Of a DNA stretch of 8,628 bases, positions 1 to 6,099 are shown piece by piece. Source of the stretch: an uncultured Acetobacteraceae bacterium. GTDB lineage: Bacteria > Pseudomonadota > Alphaproteobacteria > Acetobacterales > Acetobacteraceae. The stretch is from assembly GCA_937874445.1 (NCBI GenBank), contig CALNAL010000251.1, positions 1 to 8,628 of the forward strand. Direction: 5' to 3'. Both the position numbers and the translations under genes were made by a program. Within the stretch, counting starts at the first letter, position 1; each line of letters opens with the position of its first letter. The notes beneath the pieces are model-generated. The model had not been told where the DNA came from, searched no databases, and saw only the letters and a program-made list of their open reading frames with translations.

Positions 1-23
1 CCGGCCCGCCCACGGTCGGGGAT

Positions 24-317
24 GTTTCGATCCACGCCCCCGCGTGAGGGGCGACGCGGTGCGGCGCTCCCTGGCGGCGTGTGATCGAGTTTCGATCCAC
101 GCCCCCGCGTGAGGGGCGACCGGTCGCCGACGCAGTGCGGGCGCATCTCTTTCGTGTTTCGATCCACGCCCCCGCGTGAGGGGCGACCCTCGGCGACTAT
201 TTCCACCAGAACGACCAGAAGTTTCGATCCACGCCCCCGCGTGAGGGGCGACGCGGGACACGGCCAGCTCGAGCTGCATCGAGTCGTTTCGATCCACGCC
301 CCCGCGTGAGGGGCGAC
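24..317 (-). CRISPR. Type I-C CRISPR array, five identical 32-nt repeats
   Basis: Five identical 32-nt repeats lie at 24-55, 89-120, 156-187, 221-252 and 286-317. The four complete spacers are 33, 35, 33 and 33 nt (56-88, 121-155, 188-220, 253-285). Read on the minus strand the repeat begins GTCGCCCCTCACGCG and ends GTGGATCGAAAC, the form typical of type I-C. It folds into a 6-bp stem (CGCCCC with GGGGCG) and a 7-nt loop. Cutting at the 3' base of the stem would leave an 11-nt handle TGGATCGAAAC, as known for Cas5d/Cas5c processing. Transcription is inferred to be leftward, from the leader next to cas2, so 286-317 is the leader-proximal repeat and its spacer (253-285) the newest. Bases 1-23 are probably part of a further spacer, so the array likely continues beyond the window. 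No repeat degeneracy is visible. Confidence 0.98.
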
Positions 318-393
318 CGTCATCTTTTATCGCCTTGCTCGGCGGGCGCTAAAGCCTCGATTCGCGCGAAAACTGCCGCAATGCACCATTGTG

Positions 394-399
394 ACTATA
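394..399 (-). promoter_or_regulatory. Candidate -10 hexamer for pre-crRNA
   Basis: The minus strand reads TATAGT here, five of six matches to the sigma-70 -10 consensus. The -35 region at the usual 17-nt spacing is only a T-rich run with poor TTGACA match, so this is a weak prediction. A start just downstream would put about 70 nt of leader RNA before the first repeat, which is reasonable for a CRISPR leader. Confidence 0.3.
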
Positions 400-407
400 A
401 CGAAATT

Positions 408-468
408 TGCCATACTGAAAAATATGCCATAAAATCAGCATATTACTATGGCCGCGAACCCATATGCC
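408..468 (-). repeat. Repeated TATGGCA/GGCATAT motifs in leader
   Basis: On the minus strand GGCATAT occurs at 468-462. TATGGCATAT occurs at 431-422 and TATGGCA at 414-408. The two TATGGCA copies are 17 nt apart and the two GGCATAT copies 40 nt apart. The plus strand also has GCATAT at 438-443 facing ATATGC at 462-467, a small inverted repeat. Such spacing could place protein contacts on a leader bound during spacer acquisition or transcription. No function is shown by the sequence alone. Confidence 0.5.
433..445 (+). promoter_or_regulatory. IHF-like site in leader
   Basis: AATCAGCATATTA matches the IHF consensus WATCAANNNNTTR at every defined position except the sixth (G for A). IHF bends the leader for spacer integration in type I-E and I-F systems. 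A role in I-C is not established to my knowledge, and this site is about 115 nt from the first repeat, farther than the proximal site of I-E. A chance match in AT-rich DNA is quite possible. Confidence 0.25.
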
Positions 469-490
469 TTTTGTCGCGCACTTGGGGTTC

Positions 491-529
491 GCGCGCCTCC
501 CATTCGGGAGAACAAACTCCCTCGCGCGC
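491..529 (-). other. Alternative small hairpins after cas2
   Basis: Just downstream of the cas2 stop, plus-strand CTCCC at 497-501 and again at 517-521 flank GGGAG at 506-510, so two mutually exclusive 5-bp stems are possible. GCGCGC-type sequence at 491-496 and 523-529 could close the whole structure. There is no run of U after either stem, so this is not a typical intrinsic terminator. It could weaken read-through from cas2 into the array or be incidental. Confidence 0.25.
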
Positions 530-532
530 ACC

Positions 533-823
533 TCAGAACACCAGGGGACCTTCGAGGTCCAGAGTCGGCTTGGCTCCGACATGCTCCACGCGGCGGTGTC
601 CCTCAGCCCCCAGACGATAGAAGCGTAGACTATCCACCTCCGGTTCGATTTCCTCGATCAGGCGTGCCCGCAGCGTCGCCCATTGCGCCGGATCCACCTC
701 GCATTCGAACACCGAGTTCTGCACCCGTTGGCCGAAATCCAGGCACGCCCGCGCCACCCGGCGCAGGCGCCGCCGGCCGGTCGCGGTCGCGGTGCTCACG
801 TCGTAGGTCACCAGCATCAGCAT
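533..823 (-). CDS. cas2: Cas2, CRISPR adaptation protein
   Basis: This 96-residue protein is the expected size for a I-C Cas2, the ferredoxin-fold dimer that holds two Cas1 dimers together and measures the prespacer during integration. It starts MLMLVTYDVS, with the family's first-strand Asp at residue 8. It carries the conserved VQNSVFEC segment in the middle and ends with the I-C-like tail HVGAKPTLDLEGPLVF. The ATG at 821-823 lies 8 nt after the cas1 stop, so the genes are surely cotranscribed. A weak GGAAG lies 11 nt before it. A second ATG two codons in (815-817) is a possible alternative start and changes nothing in the fold. The gene is last in the operon and abuts the leader. Confidence 0.97.
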   Translation of the reverse strand: MLMLVTYDVSTATATGRRRLRRVARACLDFGQRVQNSVFECEVDPAQWATLRARLIEEIEPEVDSLRFYRLGAEGHRRVEHVGAKPTLDLEGPLVF

Positions 824-831
824 TGCCGCGT

Positions 832-1872
832 CTACTTCCAGATGAAGCCGGGATAGCCATCGAGGTCGCCCCGGAGATGGCGCGCGAGCAGCTGCGCCTG
901 CACATGGGCGAGCAGGCCGATCGGCAGGCTCTCCCCCAGGAACGGATGGCGCAATTCCTCGCGCTTGCGGTCCTGCCAGGCCACCACCACCGCCCGCCGG
1001 GCGTCGTCGGTCAGGCGCACCCCTCCCGCCGCCTCGACCACGAAATCCTTTGCCCGCAACTGGCCGCGATTGATGAGACTCAGCACGAGGCGGTCGGCCA
1101 GAACCGGGCGCAGCTCCTCCATGAGATCAAGCGCCAGCCCGGCCCGTCCAGGCCGGTCGGCATGCAGAAAGCCGACCTGGGAATCGAGCCCGTGCGCCTC
1201 CAAGGCCGAACGGCAATCGTGCCCGAGCAGCGCGTAGCAAAACGACAACAGCGCGTTGACCCGGTCGCGCGGCGGACGGCGGGAGCGGCCGGCAAAGCCG
1301 AACCCTTCCTCCTTCGCTCGGATCAGCGCCGGGAAGGCCGCGAAATAGGTCGCCGCTGCCTCGCCTTCCAGCCCGCGCAACAGGGCCACCTCGCCCTCCG
1401 CCACCGCGCGGCGCGCGACATCGGCGAGATGGCGTTCGGCCGCGACCACGCCCTCGCGCGCCTCGGTCGCCAGGTCCGCCCCGTGGTCACGCAGGGCTCG
1501 CAGGAGCACCGTGCGCTGGTTCGCCGCCTTGGCCACGACGATGCCGCGCACGATCGCCCCCTGCCCAGCGGCATCGTCGGCGCGACGATACTGGGCTCGC
1601 CGCAGCAGCACGTTGCCGCTGCGGGGCCCCTCCACGCGGGCGAGAAAGCGTCCGTTGGGGTTCAGGATCGACACGGAGATGGCGGACTCCGCGCAGGCTT
1701 CCAGCAAGGCTGGCGAAAGTCCGGCGTGGGAAAAGCTGACTACCCCCTCCAGCAGGTGCAAAGGGGCGCGTGCCCGTTCCTCCCCGGCGACCTCCAGCAC
1801 CAGATTGGCCCCATCCTTGCGCAGCCAGGCTTCCGGGGTGAGCACATAGATGACATTACGAAGCCGTCTCAT
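832..1872 (-). CDS. cas1: Cas1, CRISPR integrase
   Basis: Cas1 is the metal-dependent integrase that joins prespacers to the leader-proximal repeat, working with Cas2 and, here, Cas4. The 346-residue product is normal length for I-C. It starts MRRLRNVIYVLTPEAWL (N-terminal beta domain). The helical catalytic domain carries Glu169 in GLEGEAAATYF, His237 in SQVGFLHADRPGRAG, and the acidic group D249/E252/E253 in LALDLMEELRP, so the metal site looks complete. The segment RVNALLSFCYALL is also typical. The start at 1870-1872 was chosen because GGAGG (1879-1883) sits 6 nt upstream and the protein aligns with family N-termini from this Met. The reading frame is open much farther upstream, but that extension lies inside cas4. 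The gene overlaps the cas4 end by 17 nt, which suggests translational coupling. Confidence 0.98.
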   Translation of the reverse strand: MRRLRNVIYVLTPEAWLRKDGANLVLEVAGEERARAPLHLLEGVVSFSHAGLSPALLEACAESAISVSILNPNGRFLARVEGPRSGNVLLRRAQYRRADDAAGQGAIVRGIVVAKAANQRTVLLRALRDHGADLATEAREGVVAAERHLADVARRAVAEGEVALLRGLEGEAAATYFAAFPALIRAKEEGFGFAGRSRRPPRDRVNALLSFCYALLGHDCRSALEAHGLDSQVGFLHADRPGRAGLALDLMEELRPVLADRLVLSLINRGQLRAKDFVVEAAGGVRLTDDARRAVVVAWQDRKREELRHPFLGESLPIGLLAHVQAQLLARHLRGDLDGYPGFIWK

Positions 1873-2521
1873 CTTCCGCCTCCGCAATCTGCCGGGCCAG
1901 CCAGCGCGCCACCACGGGCGGGCGTTCCAGCCGTTCGGGCGCGCAGTGCTCGGCCAACGAGCAGCGCCGGCAACCAGGCGTGAAATGCGGCGGCGGCGTG
2001 CGGCCCGTGGCGAACATCTCCCGCACCGCCGCCGCCGCGCGGGCGGTGAGCGCGCGCAGATCAGCGTCGAAGGCCACCTCCGTCCGCCGGCGGATCTGGC
2101 CATAGAACAGCGCCCCGCGAGGGACGTCCGTGCCGAACATCTCCTCCAGGCAGATCGCCTGGGCACACAGCTGCACCGCGTCGGCGCGATGCGATTTCGG
2201 GCGGCCGCGCTTGTATTCCACGGGGAACGGCTGCGGGGGACGCCCGTGCAGCTCGACCACATCCGAGCGCCCCGACACGCCCAGCGCGCGCGAACTCAGC
2301 ATCAGGCTGCGAACGATCCGCACGCCGGGACGGGTTTCGGGACGGCCGGCATCGACCTTCTCGTGCAGCAGGCGTCCCTCGGCTGTCGCCACATCCTCGG
2401 TCCAGATCTGCTCCAGGTGGATCAGCGCGCATTGTCGCGGGCAAAATAGCCAGTGCTGCAAAGCCGAGATCGGGACCAGCCCGTCCTCGTCGCGGTTCGC
2501 AGGAGGGGCTGCCGCGCTCAC
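1856..2521 (-). CDS. cas4: Cas4, PAM-selecting exonuclease
   Basis: Cas4 is an iron-sulphur RecB-family nuclease that trims prespacers and selects those with a correct PAM before Cas1-Cas2 integration. The 221-residue product has an N-terminal FCPRQCALIHLE segment (C27, C31), His53 in LLHEKV, Asp87 in GRSDVVE, the E-x-K pair E102/K104 in VEYKRG, and Gln117 in DAVQLCAQ. The C-terminal cysteines are C184, C187 and C193. C27 with the three C-terminal cysteines would hold the 4Fe-4S cluster, and the acidic, His and Lys residues form the nuclease site, so all parts look present. The start is a GTG at 2519-2521, separated by one base from the cas7c stop. No other good start lies before the FCPRQC motif. 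Re-initiation after cas7c is likely. Confidence 0.97.
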   Translation of the reverse strand: MSAAAPPANRDEDGLVPISALQHWLFCPRQCALIHLEQIWTEDVATAEGRLLHEKVDAGRPETRPGVRIVRSLMLSSRALGVSGRSDVVELHGRPPQPFPVEYKRGRPKSHRADAVQLCAQAICLEEMFGTDVPRGALFYGQIRRRTEVAFDADLRALTARAAAAVREMFATGRTPPPHFTPGCRRCSLAEHCAPERLERPPVVARWLARQIAEAEDETAS

Positions 2522-2522
2522 C

Positions 2523-3464
2523 TCACCGCTCGATCACCTCGATGCCTTCCGGCAGTCCCTCGCGGTCCACGGTGATGGCGTAGTCGTCGAAGCTCCGTGC
2601 CGCCGGCCATTCGGCCACGGCGGGAGCGCCCGCGAGCAGGCGTTCCGTGCCGTGGCAGCGCCAGGTTTTCACGCGCGCGAACAGCTCGTGGGCCGGCGCG
2701 TTGCCGAGGGCCGAGGCGTGGCGGAACACCACCAGTTTGCGCGTGGCCATCTCGCCGCGGGCGGCGGAGCGGTCATGCTCGAACATCTGTGCCAGCGCCT
2801 CGAACAAGAGGTCGAGATCGCCTTCGGAGAATCCGGTGCCCTTGACCGGGTGCGAGGCGAGCGGCGCGGAGACGAAGCCGTGCGCGCGATAGAGGCCGTA
2901 GGGGATGATGTGCTTGCGTCCCATCGTGCGCCCGCCCTTGTCCTCGGCGTCCTTCTCGGTGGTGGCGGCGAGGCGGGTAATGGAAATTTCCAGCGGCAGC
3001 ACGGGCTCGACCGAAGTGGCAAACGTCAGCTGCACCGGTCCGCGCACCTGCCCGGCGTTGACGCCCGTCGTCATCACCGCGCCGAAGCTGCGGATGTCCC
3101 AGAAATTGGCGCACATCCAGCGTGTCAGCTCGCGGGCCTTGGCTGCATCCTTGGGAAGTTTCTTGAACGCATCGTCCTGGGTGACCCCGGGCATCACCGC
3201 CGCCCAGGCACGCTTGTGCTCGAGGTTGAGCGTGGCTCCCTCGCGCATGTAGATCTCGAAGCCCGGCTGGCCCTCGCGCGCCAGGGCCACGTAGTTGCGG
3301 ATCTTGCGCTTGAGGGCCACATCCGAGACGAGGCCGTGATTCGTTTCGGGGTCGAGGCGCGGAAGGTTGCCTGCGTCGGGGTCGCCATTGGGGTTGCCGT
3401 TGGCGACGTCGAAATACAACACGAATTCGTGGCGGTGCGTCACCGCCTGGGTTTCATTCGGCAT
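2523..3464 (-). CDS. cas7: Cas7c (Csd2), Cascade backbone subunit
   Basis: Cas7c polymerises along the crRNA spacer to make the backbone of the I-C Cascade complex. The product is 313 residues, slightly longer than the roughly 280-290 common in the family. The strongest family mark is near the N-terminus: FVLYFDVANGNPNGDPDAGN, then LPRLDPETNHGLVSDVALKRKIRNYV in the same stretch. Other typical segments are FWDIRSFGAVM, GPVQLTFA and MGRKHIIPYGLYRAHGFVS. The frame is open 22 codons further upstream, but the ATG at 3462-3464 is preferred: GGAGGG (3473-3478) lies 8 nt before it, and the signature region then begins about ten residues in, as in relatives. It overlaps the end of cas8c by 11 nt, so its ribosome binding site lies within the last codons of cas8c/cas11c. 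Confidence 0.97.
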   Translation of the reverse strand: MPNETQAVTHRHEFVLYFDVANGNPNGDPDAGNLPRLDPETNHGLVSDVALKRKIRNYVALAREGQPGFEIYMREGATLNLEHKRAWAAVMPGVTQDDAFKKLPKDAAKARELTRWMCANFWDIRSFGAVMTTGVNAGQVRGPVQLTFATSVEPVLPLEISITRLAATTEKDAEDKGGRTMGRKHIIPYGLYRAHGFVSAPLASHPVKGTGFSEGDLDLLFEALAQMFEHDRSAARGEMATRKLVVFRHASALGNAPAHELFARVKTWRCHGTERLLAGAPAVAEWPAARSFDDYAITVDREGLPEGIEVIER

Positions 3465-3840
3465 TGTTGTCGCCCTCCCCGGCGGCGTCCTCGCGCTTGT
3501 CGCGGCGCTGGTGGTAGTAGCCGATGGCAAACCGCCCCTGGTCCTCCAGCTTCAGCGCGCGCGGCAGGGAGGGCGGCAGGCGATCGACGACGTCTTCTAT
3601 TTCGTGCTCGATCCAGATCGCGAAGCCCGTCTTCTCCTTGCGCAGCTTGGCGAGATGGTTCTGCACCCCGCGCAGCAGCAGCGGAAAGACACTCGCCGGG
3701 GTGGCCGAGGCGGCCCCGAAATAGCGGTCGCGGATGGTCGCGTTGACGGTGTTGAGCGCCATCCACTGGGCCGCCTCCAGCAGCGCGAACAGGCGCCCGA
3801 GCTGATAGGCGGCGTTGGGACAATCCCGATCGAGGCTCAC
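3454..3840 (-). CDS. cas11c: Cas11c small subunit, internal start in cas8c
   Basis: In type I-C the Cascade small subunit Cas11c is known to be translated from an internal start within cas8c, in the same frame. Here a GTG codon (3838-3840, Cas8c residue 466) in the context PPVSLDRDCPN is preceded by AAGGAGG at 3849-3855, with 8 nt between. That is a better ribosome binding site than most of the true gene starts in this operon. The product would be 128 residues, about 14 kDa, matching the reported small size of Cas11c. It contains the conserved C-terminal Cas8c segments YQLGRLFALLEA, NATIRDRYFGAASATP and DQGRFAIGYYHQRR. Several copies would line the Cascade belly and hold the DNA strands. A Met at 3946-3948 would give 164 residues but lacks a good ribosome site. 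The family mechanism is known and its use here is inferred. Confidence 0.85.
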   Translation of the reverse strand: MSLDRDCPNAAYQLGRLFALLEAAQWMALNTVNATIRDRYFGAASATPASVFPLLLRGVQNHLAKLRKEKTGFAIWIEHEIEDVVDRLPPSLPRALKLEDQGRFAIGYYHQRRDKREDAAGEGDNNAE

Positions 3841-5235
3841 GGGGGGTTCCTCCTTTCGGTGCAGCAGGCGCGCCTCGCGGGCCAGCACGGCGCGCAGCGC
3901 GGCGGCGTGCCAGCCGCTCGCGGCGTCGTCGCCGGCCCGCAGGCGCATGATCGCGGCGGCGAACAGGCTTTGCGGATAGGGCGCGCCGGTGAGGATGGCG
4001 CGCAGCGCCTCGCCGGCCAGCAGGGGAGGAATGTTGTCGAACTTCTCCTGCACCGCGGTGGTCTTGACCAGCAGGCGCGCGACGGAGGGCGGGGTGGCGT
4101 GCCAGGGCGACGGGGTGATGGCGAGGTCGTGGTAGTGCGCGCCCAGTGCCGTGGCGAAGGCGGAGAAGCTGTCGGAAAGCCAGAAGCGCACGGACAGTCG
4201 CGCGGCGTTGGGCGCGAGGCCCAGCACATGAAAGCGCACCCCGGGATCGACGCGGGGAAACAGGTTTTCCACGGGCCGCCCGGCGGCGAGCTGTTGCACC
4301 GCCTCGCGCAATGCCGAGGTTTCCGCGGCATCGTCGGCGGGCGCCTCGGGGGGCGGCGTTGGGTCGAACAGGGCGGCGAAGGCGGCCTCGGCGTTGCGGG
4401 CCGGCGTGTCGTCGGCCCCCGAGGCGTCGGCCCAGAACACGATCGTGGTGTCGCCCACCGGGCGCGGCAGGCGGTTGGCGCTGCCCGGGGTCAGCATCCG
4501 GTTGAGGGCCGCGCCGTAGCGGAAGGCCGCCTCCTGCGAGGTGGGCGCGCCCTCGCCCTGGACCTGGCCGTAGGAGGTGAAGGACTCCTGGTTGAAAGAG
4601 ACCAGCGACGCGCCGGAGGATTGCGCCCCCGCGACATGCTTGATCGCGGGGTGCAGCACCACCGGCGGGGCCAGGCGACCGGTGACGAGGCAGAGGCGCG
4701 GCGTGCCCCCGCGTCCGGCCCGTCCGGCCACCAGCGCCCGCGCCGCGTCGCGCTCGTGGAGCAGAACGCGATCTCCGTCGAGACGAAAGACGAGGTTGGC
4801 ATCGAGCATGTCGGGGACGAAGGGCGGGGCGTCGAAGCGCGCCGGCTCCCAGGCTTCGAGAAAGCGCCGCAGGGCCAGCAGGCCGGGGTCGGTCGTGCCT
4901 TCCAGCAGATCGAGATGGCGCTTGCGGAAGGCCGCGTGTTCCCCGGCGGTGCGCCGCCCCGCACCGGCGGTGCGGCCGAGCACGTAGGCGCTCTTGTCCC
5001 ACAGCAGGTTGGGGGCGATGCCCGCGGTGCGCTTGATCGCCGCCGGCACCACCAGGAGCCGGGGCACCAGATTGCGGCCGGATTTCTCGCGCAGGTCCTC
5101 CTTGTCCACCACCGTGCCGTCGGCCGCCAGCACGAGGACGAAACCGATCTTCTCGCGCGAATAGCCCGGCGGCTCGACCTCGCCGCGCGCGGCCATGCGG
5201 TCGTAGTAGCCGCACAACGCCTGCAGCACGGTCAT
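3454..5235 (-). CDS. cas8c: Cas8c (Csd1), Cascade large subunit
   Basis: Cas8c is the large subunit of I-C Cascade. It recognises the PAM (usually TTC in this subtype), helps open the target and docks Cas3. The product is 593 residues, normal for the family. Recognisable segments are the N-terminal MTVLQALCGYYDRMAARGEV, LLWDKSAYVLG (about 77-87), AGAQSSGASLVSFNQESFTS (about 202-221), and the C-terminal small-subunit-like domain from about 466 with LGRLFALLEA and DQGRFAIGYYHQRR. The start is the ATG at 5233-5235, sharing ATGA with the cas5c stop, with GAGGGAA just upstream; the frame is open further upstream, but that part lies within cas5c. The 3' end overlaps cas7c by 11 nt. The gene also encodes Cas11c from an internal start. 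No lesion is seen. Confidence 0.97.
   Translation of the reverse strand: MTVLQALCGYYDRMAARGEVEPPGYSREKIGFVLVLAADGTVVDKEDLREKSGRNLVPRLLVVPAAIKRTAGIAPNLLWDKSAYVLGRTAGAGRRTAGEHAAFRKRHLDLLEGTTDPGLLALRRFLEAWEPARFDAPPFVPDMLDANLVFRLDGDRVLLHERDAARALVAGRAGRGGTPRLCLVTGRLAPPVVLHPAIKHVAGAQSSGASLVSFNQESFTSYGQVQGEGAPTSQEAAFRYGAALNRMLTPGSANRLPRPVGDTTIVFWADASGADDTPARNAEAAFAALFDPTPPPEAPADDAAETSALREAVQQLAAGRPVENLFPRVDPGVRFHVLGLAPNAARLSVRFWLSDSFSAFATALGAHYHDLAITPSPWHATPPSVARLLVKTTAVQEKFDNIPPLLAGEALRAILTGAPYPQSLFAAAIMRLRAGDDAASGWHAAALRAVLAREARLLHRKEEPPVSLDRDCPNAAYQLGRLFALLEAAQWMALNTVNATIRDRYFGAASATPASVFPLLLRGVQNHLAKLRKEKTGFAIWIEHEIEDVVDRLPPSLPRALKLEDQGRFAIGYYHQRRDKREDAAGEGDNNAE
3847..3856 (-). promoter_or_regulatory. 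Internal ribosome binding site for cas11c
   Basis: The minus strand reads AAAGGAGGAA here, containing the full AAGGAGG complement to the 3' end of 16S rRNA. The GTG start of cas11c begins 8 nt after it. In the cas8c frame these bases are part of the codons for Arg-Lys-Glu-Glu, so the signal is embedded in coding sequence. Confidence 0.8.
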
Positions 5236-5909
5236 TGCGCGGTTCCCTCGGCGAGGCAGGCGGCGACATCCAGCACTCCCTCGTGCAGCCGCGCGTGGAA
5301 AAAGCGCGAGATGGCGCCGTGGGCGTGGTCGATGTCGTGGAGCATCCAGCCGAGGTCGCGCTCGCGCTGGTCGGTGGGCTGGGTGCTCGGCGGCGGCGGG
5401 GCCGCCTCCGGCCAGAGCGCGAAATCGGCCGCGAACTCCCGGCAGCCGAGCGCGGGGCGGTGGAAGCACTGCCCGGCGGCGGCGCGGCGGTTGAACATCG
5501 CGAGATGCTTGGCCGGGGTGTCGCTCTCGCCGGCGCGGGCGGTGAGTTCGAAGTGCGCCTCGATCAGATAGGCGACATCGCACAGCATCAGCGTGGCGCG
5601 CTGCTGGCGGGCTTCGTCCACCGCCAGGCCGAGCCCGGCGGTGCTGCCCGCGCGCATCCCCCGCTCGGCAAGGGTCGCATTGGCCTTGGCCCCGACCTCG
5701 TTGCGGCGGAATGACTGGAAGCGGATGGGCCGCAGCACGTGGATGCGATCGACCACCCAGAGAATGGCCGGCTTCCAGTGGATGGCTTCGAGAATCCCAC
5801 GCGCCGCCGAGGGGGTCATCACGTCGTAGGAGACGCGTTCCACCTTCATTTCGGGGCGCGTGAAGCAGGCCCGCTCGCCCCACACATGCAGACGCACGCC
5901 ATAGGCCAT
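5232..5909 (-). CDS. cas5: Cas5c (Cas5d), pre-crRNA endonuclease and Cascade subunit
   Basis: In type I-C, Cas5c cuts the CRISPR transcript within each repeat and stays on the 11-nt 5' handle as part of Cascade; there is no Cas6. The 225-residue product has the usual length. It begins MAYGVRLHVWGERACFTRPE and contains VERVSYDVMTPSAARGILEAIHWKP, IHVLRPIRFQSFRRNEV, LIEAHFEL and TPAKHLAMFNRRAAAGQCF. Compared with the Bacillus halodurans Cas5d active site (Tyr46, Lys116, His117, from memory), Lys134 and His135 are kept while the Tyr position is His44. The start ATG at 5907-5909 has GGAG (5919-5922) 9 nt upstream. The frame stays open about 88 codons further upstream through a hairpin-rich element, but that part is not Cas5-like and is excluded. 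The stop overlaps the cas8c start by 4 nt. Confidence 0.96.
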   Translation of the reverse strand: MAYGVRLHVWGERACFTRPEMKVERVSYDVMTPSAARGILEAIHWKPAILWVVDRIHVLRPIRFQSFRRNEVGAKANATLAERGMRAGSTAGLGLAVDEARQQRATLMLCDVAYLIEAHFELTARAGESDTPAKHLAMFNRRAAAGQCFHRPALGCREFAADFALWPEAAPPPPSTQPTDQRERDLGWMLHDIDHAHGAISRFFHARLHEGVLDVAACLAEGTAQ

Positions 5910-5934
5910 GGCCACCGTCTCCACCCCAGGAATG

Positions 5935-5968
5935 ATTACCAAAACGCTCCGACCTGGAGTCGCGTCAA
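5935..5968 (-). promoter_or_regulatory. Possible promoter/operator upstream of cas5c
   Basis: On the minus strand TTGACG (5968-5963) matches the -35 consensus at five of six bases. Downstream lies a small dyad, CTCC-N5-GGAG (5947-5959 on the plus strand), and a -10-like GGTAAT (5940-5935). The spacing between the hexamers is 22 nt, too long for ordinary sigma-70 promoters; a dyad inside an over-long spacer recalls MerR-family promoters, which use 19-20 nt. The position, about 25 nt before the cas5c start codon, would suit a separate promoter for the effector and adaptation genes. The evidence is weak. Confidence 0.25.
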
Positions 5969-6001
5969 GCCGCAACTGCCTGGCGTGTCCCAACAAGGAA
6001 G

Positions 6002-6029
6002 GCTTCTTTTTCCTGAAGGAAAAAGAAGC
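6002..6029. repeat. Hairpin A, 12-bp perfect stem
   Basis: GCTTCTTTTTCC (6002-6013) and GGAAAAAGAAGC (6018-6029) pair perfectly around a 4-nt loop TGAA. The left arm shares its first base with the outer 9-bp repeat. One arm is pyrimidine-only apart from its first G. The tract AAAAAGG follows on the plus strand, so neither strand gives a stem followed by U-run. Confidence 0.8.
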
Positions 6030-6042
6030 AAAAAGGACTTTG

Positions 6043-6086
6043 TTCGTTTGGCTCCGCGTCTGACCCAGGCGCGGAGCCTTAACGAA
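6043..6086. repeat. Hairpin B, two-part stem
   Basis: GGCTCCGCG (6050-6058) and CGCGGAGCC (6070-6078) form a 9-bp GC-rich stem with an 11-nt loop. Outside a small bulge (T against TT), TTCGTT (6043-6048) pairs with AACGAA (6081-6086). The total of 15 pairs is far beyond chance for this length and is the most stable part of the element. Confidence 0.8.
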
Positions 6087-6099
6087 TAAAGCTTTCCTG

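Larger units (their letters stand above)
318..532 (-). promoter_or_regulatory. CRISPR leader
   Basis: This 215-nt stretch lies between the cas2 stop codon and the first repeat, where I-C leaders sit. It has no convincing gene. Its centre (about 375-450) is clearly AT-rich, in contrast to the GC-rich genes around it. It should carry the pre-crRNA promoter and the signals that direct Cas1-Cas2 to the first repeat. Visible contents are repeated GGCATAT/TATGGCA motifs, an IHF-like sequence, a weak -10-like hexamer and a group of alternative small hairpins just after cas2. The leader role is inferred from position, composition and array orientation. Confidence 0.8.

Noticed and set aside
109..309. 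Open frames inside the CRISPR array
   Set aside because: The translation simply repeats the repeat-encoded residues; these are array sequence, not genes.
448..1983. Plus-strand open frame of 511 codons covering leader, cas2 and cas1
   Set aside because: It spans the leader and two well-supported minus-strand genes and has no recognisable domain.
3946..3948. ATG at Cas8c residue 430 as the Cas11c start (164 residues)
   Set aside because: No Shine-Dalgarno lies upstream, whereas the GTG at 3838-3840 has an excellent one and gives the expected size.
3367..5571. Plus-strand open frame of 734 codons antisense to cas8c and parts of cas5c and cas7c
   Set aside because: It runs across three real genes on the other strand and has low-complexity, Gly/Arg-rich translation. 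It is a shadow of GC-rich codon use.
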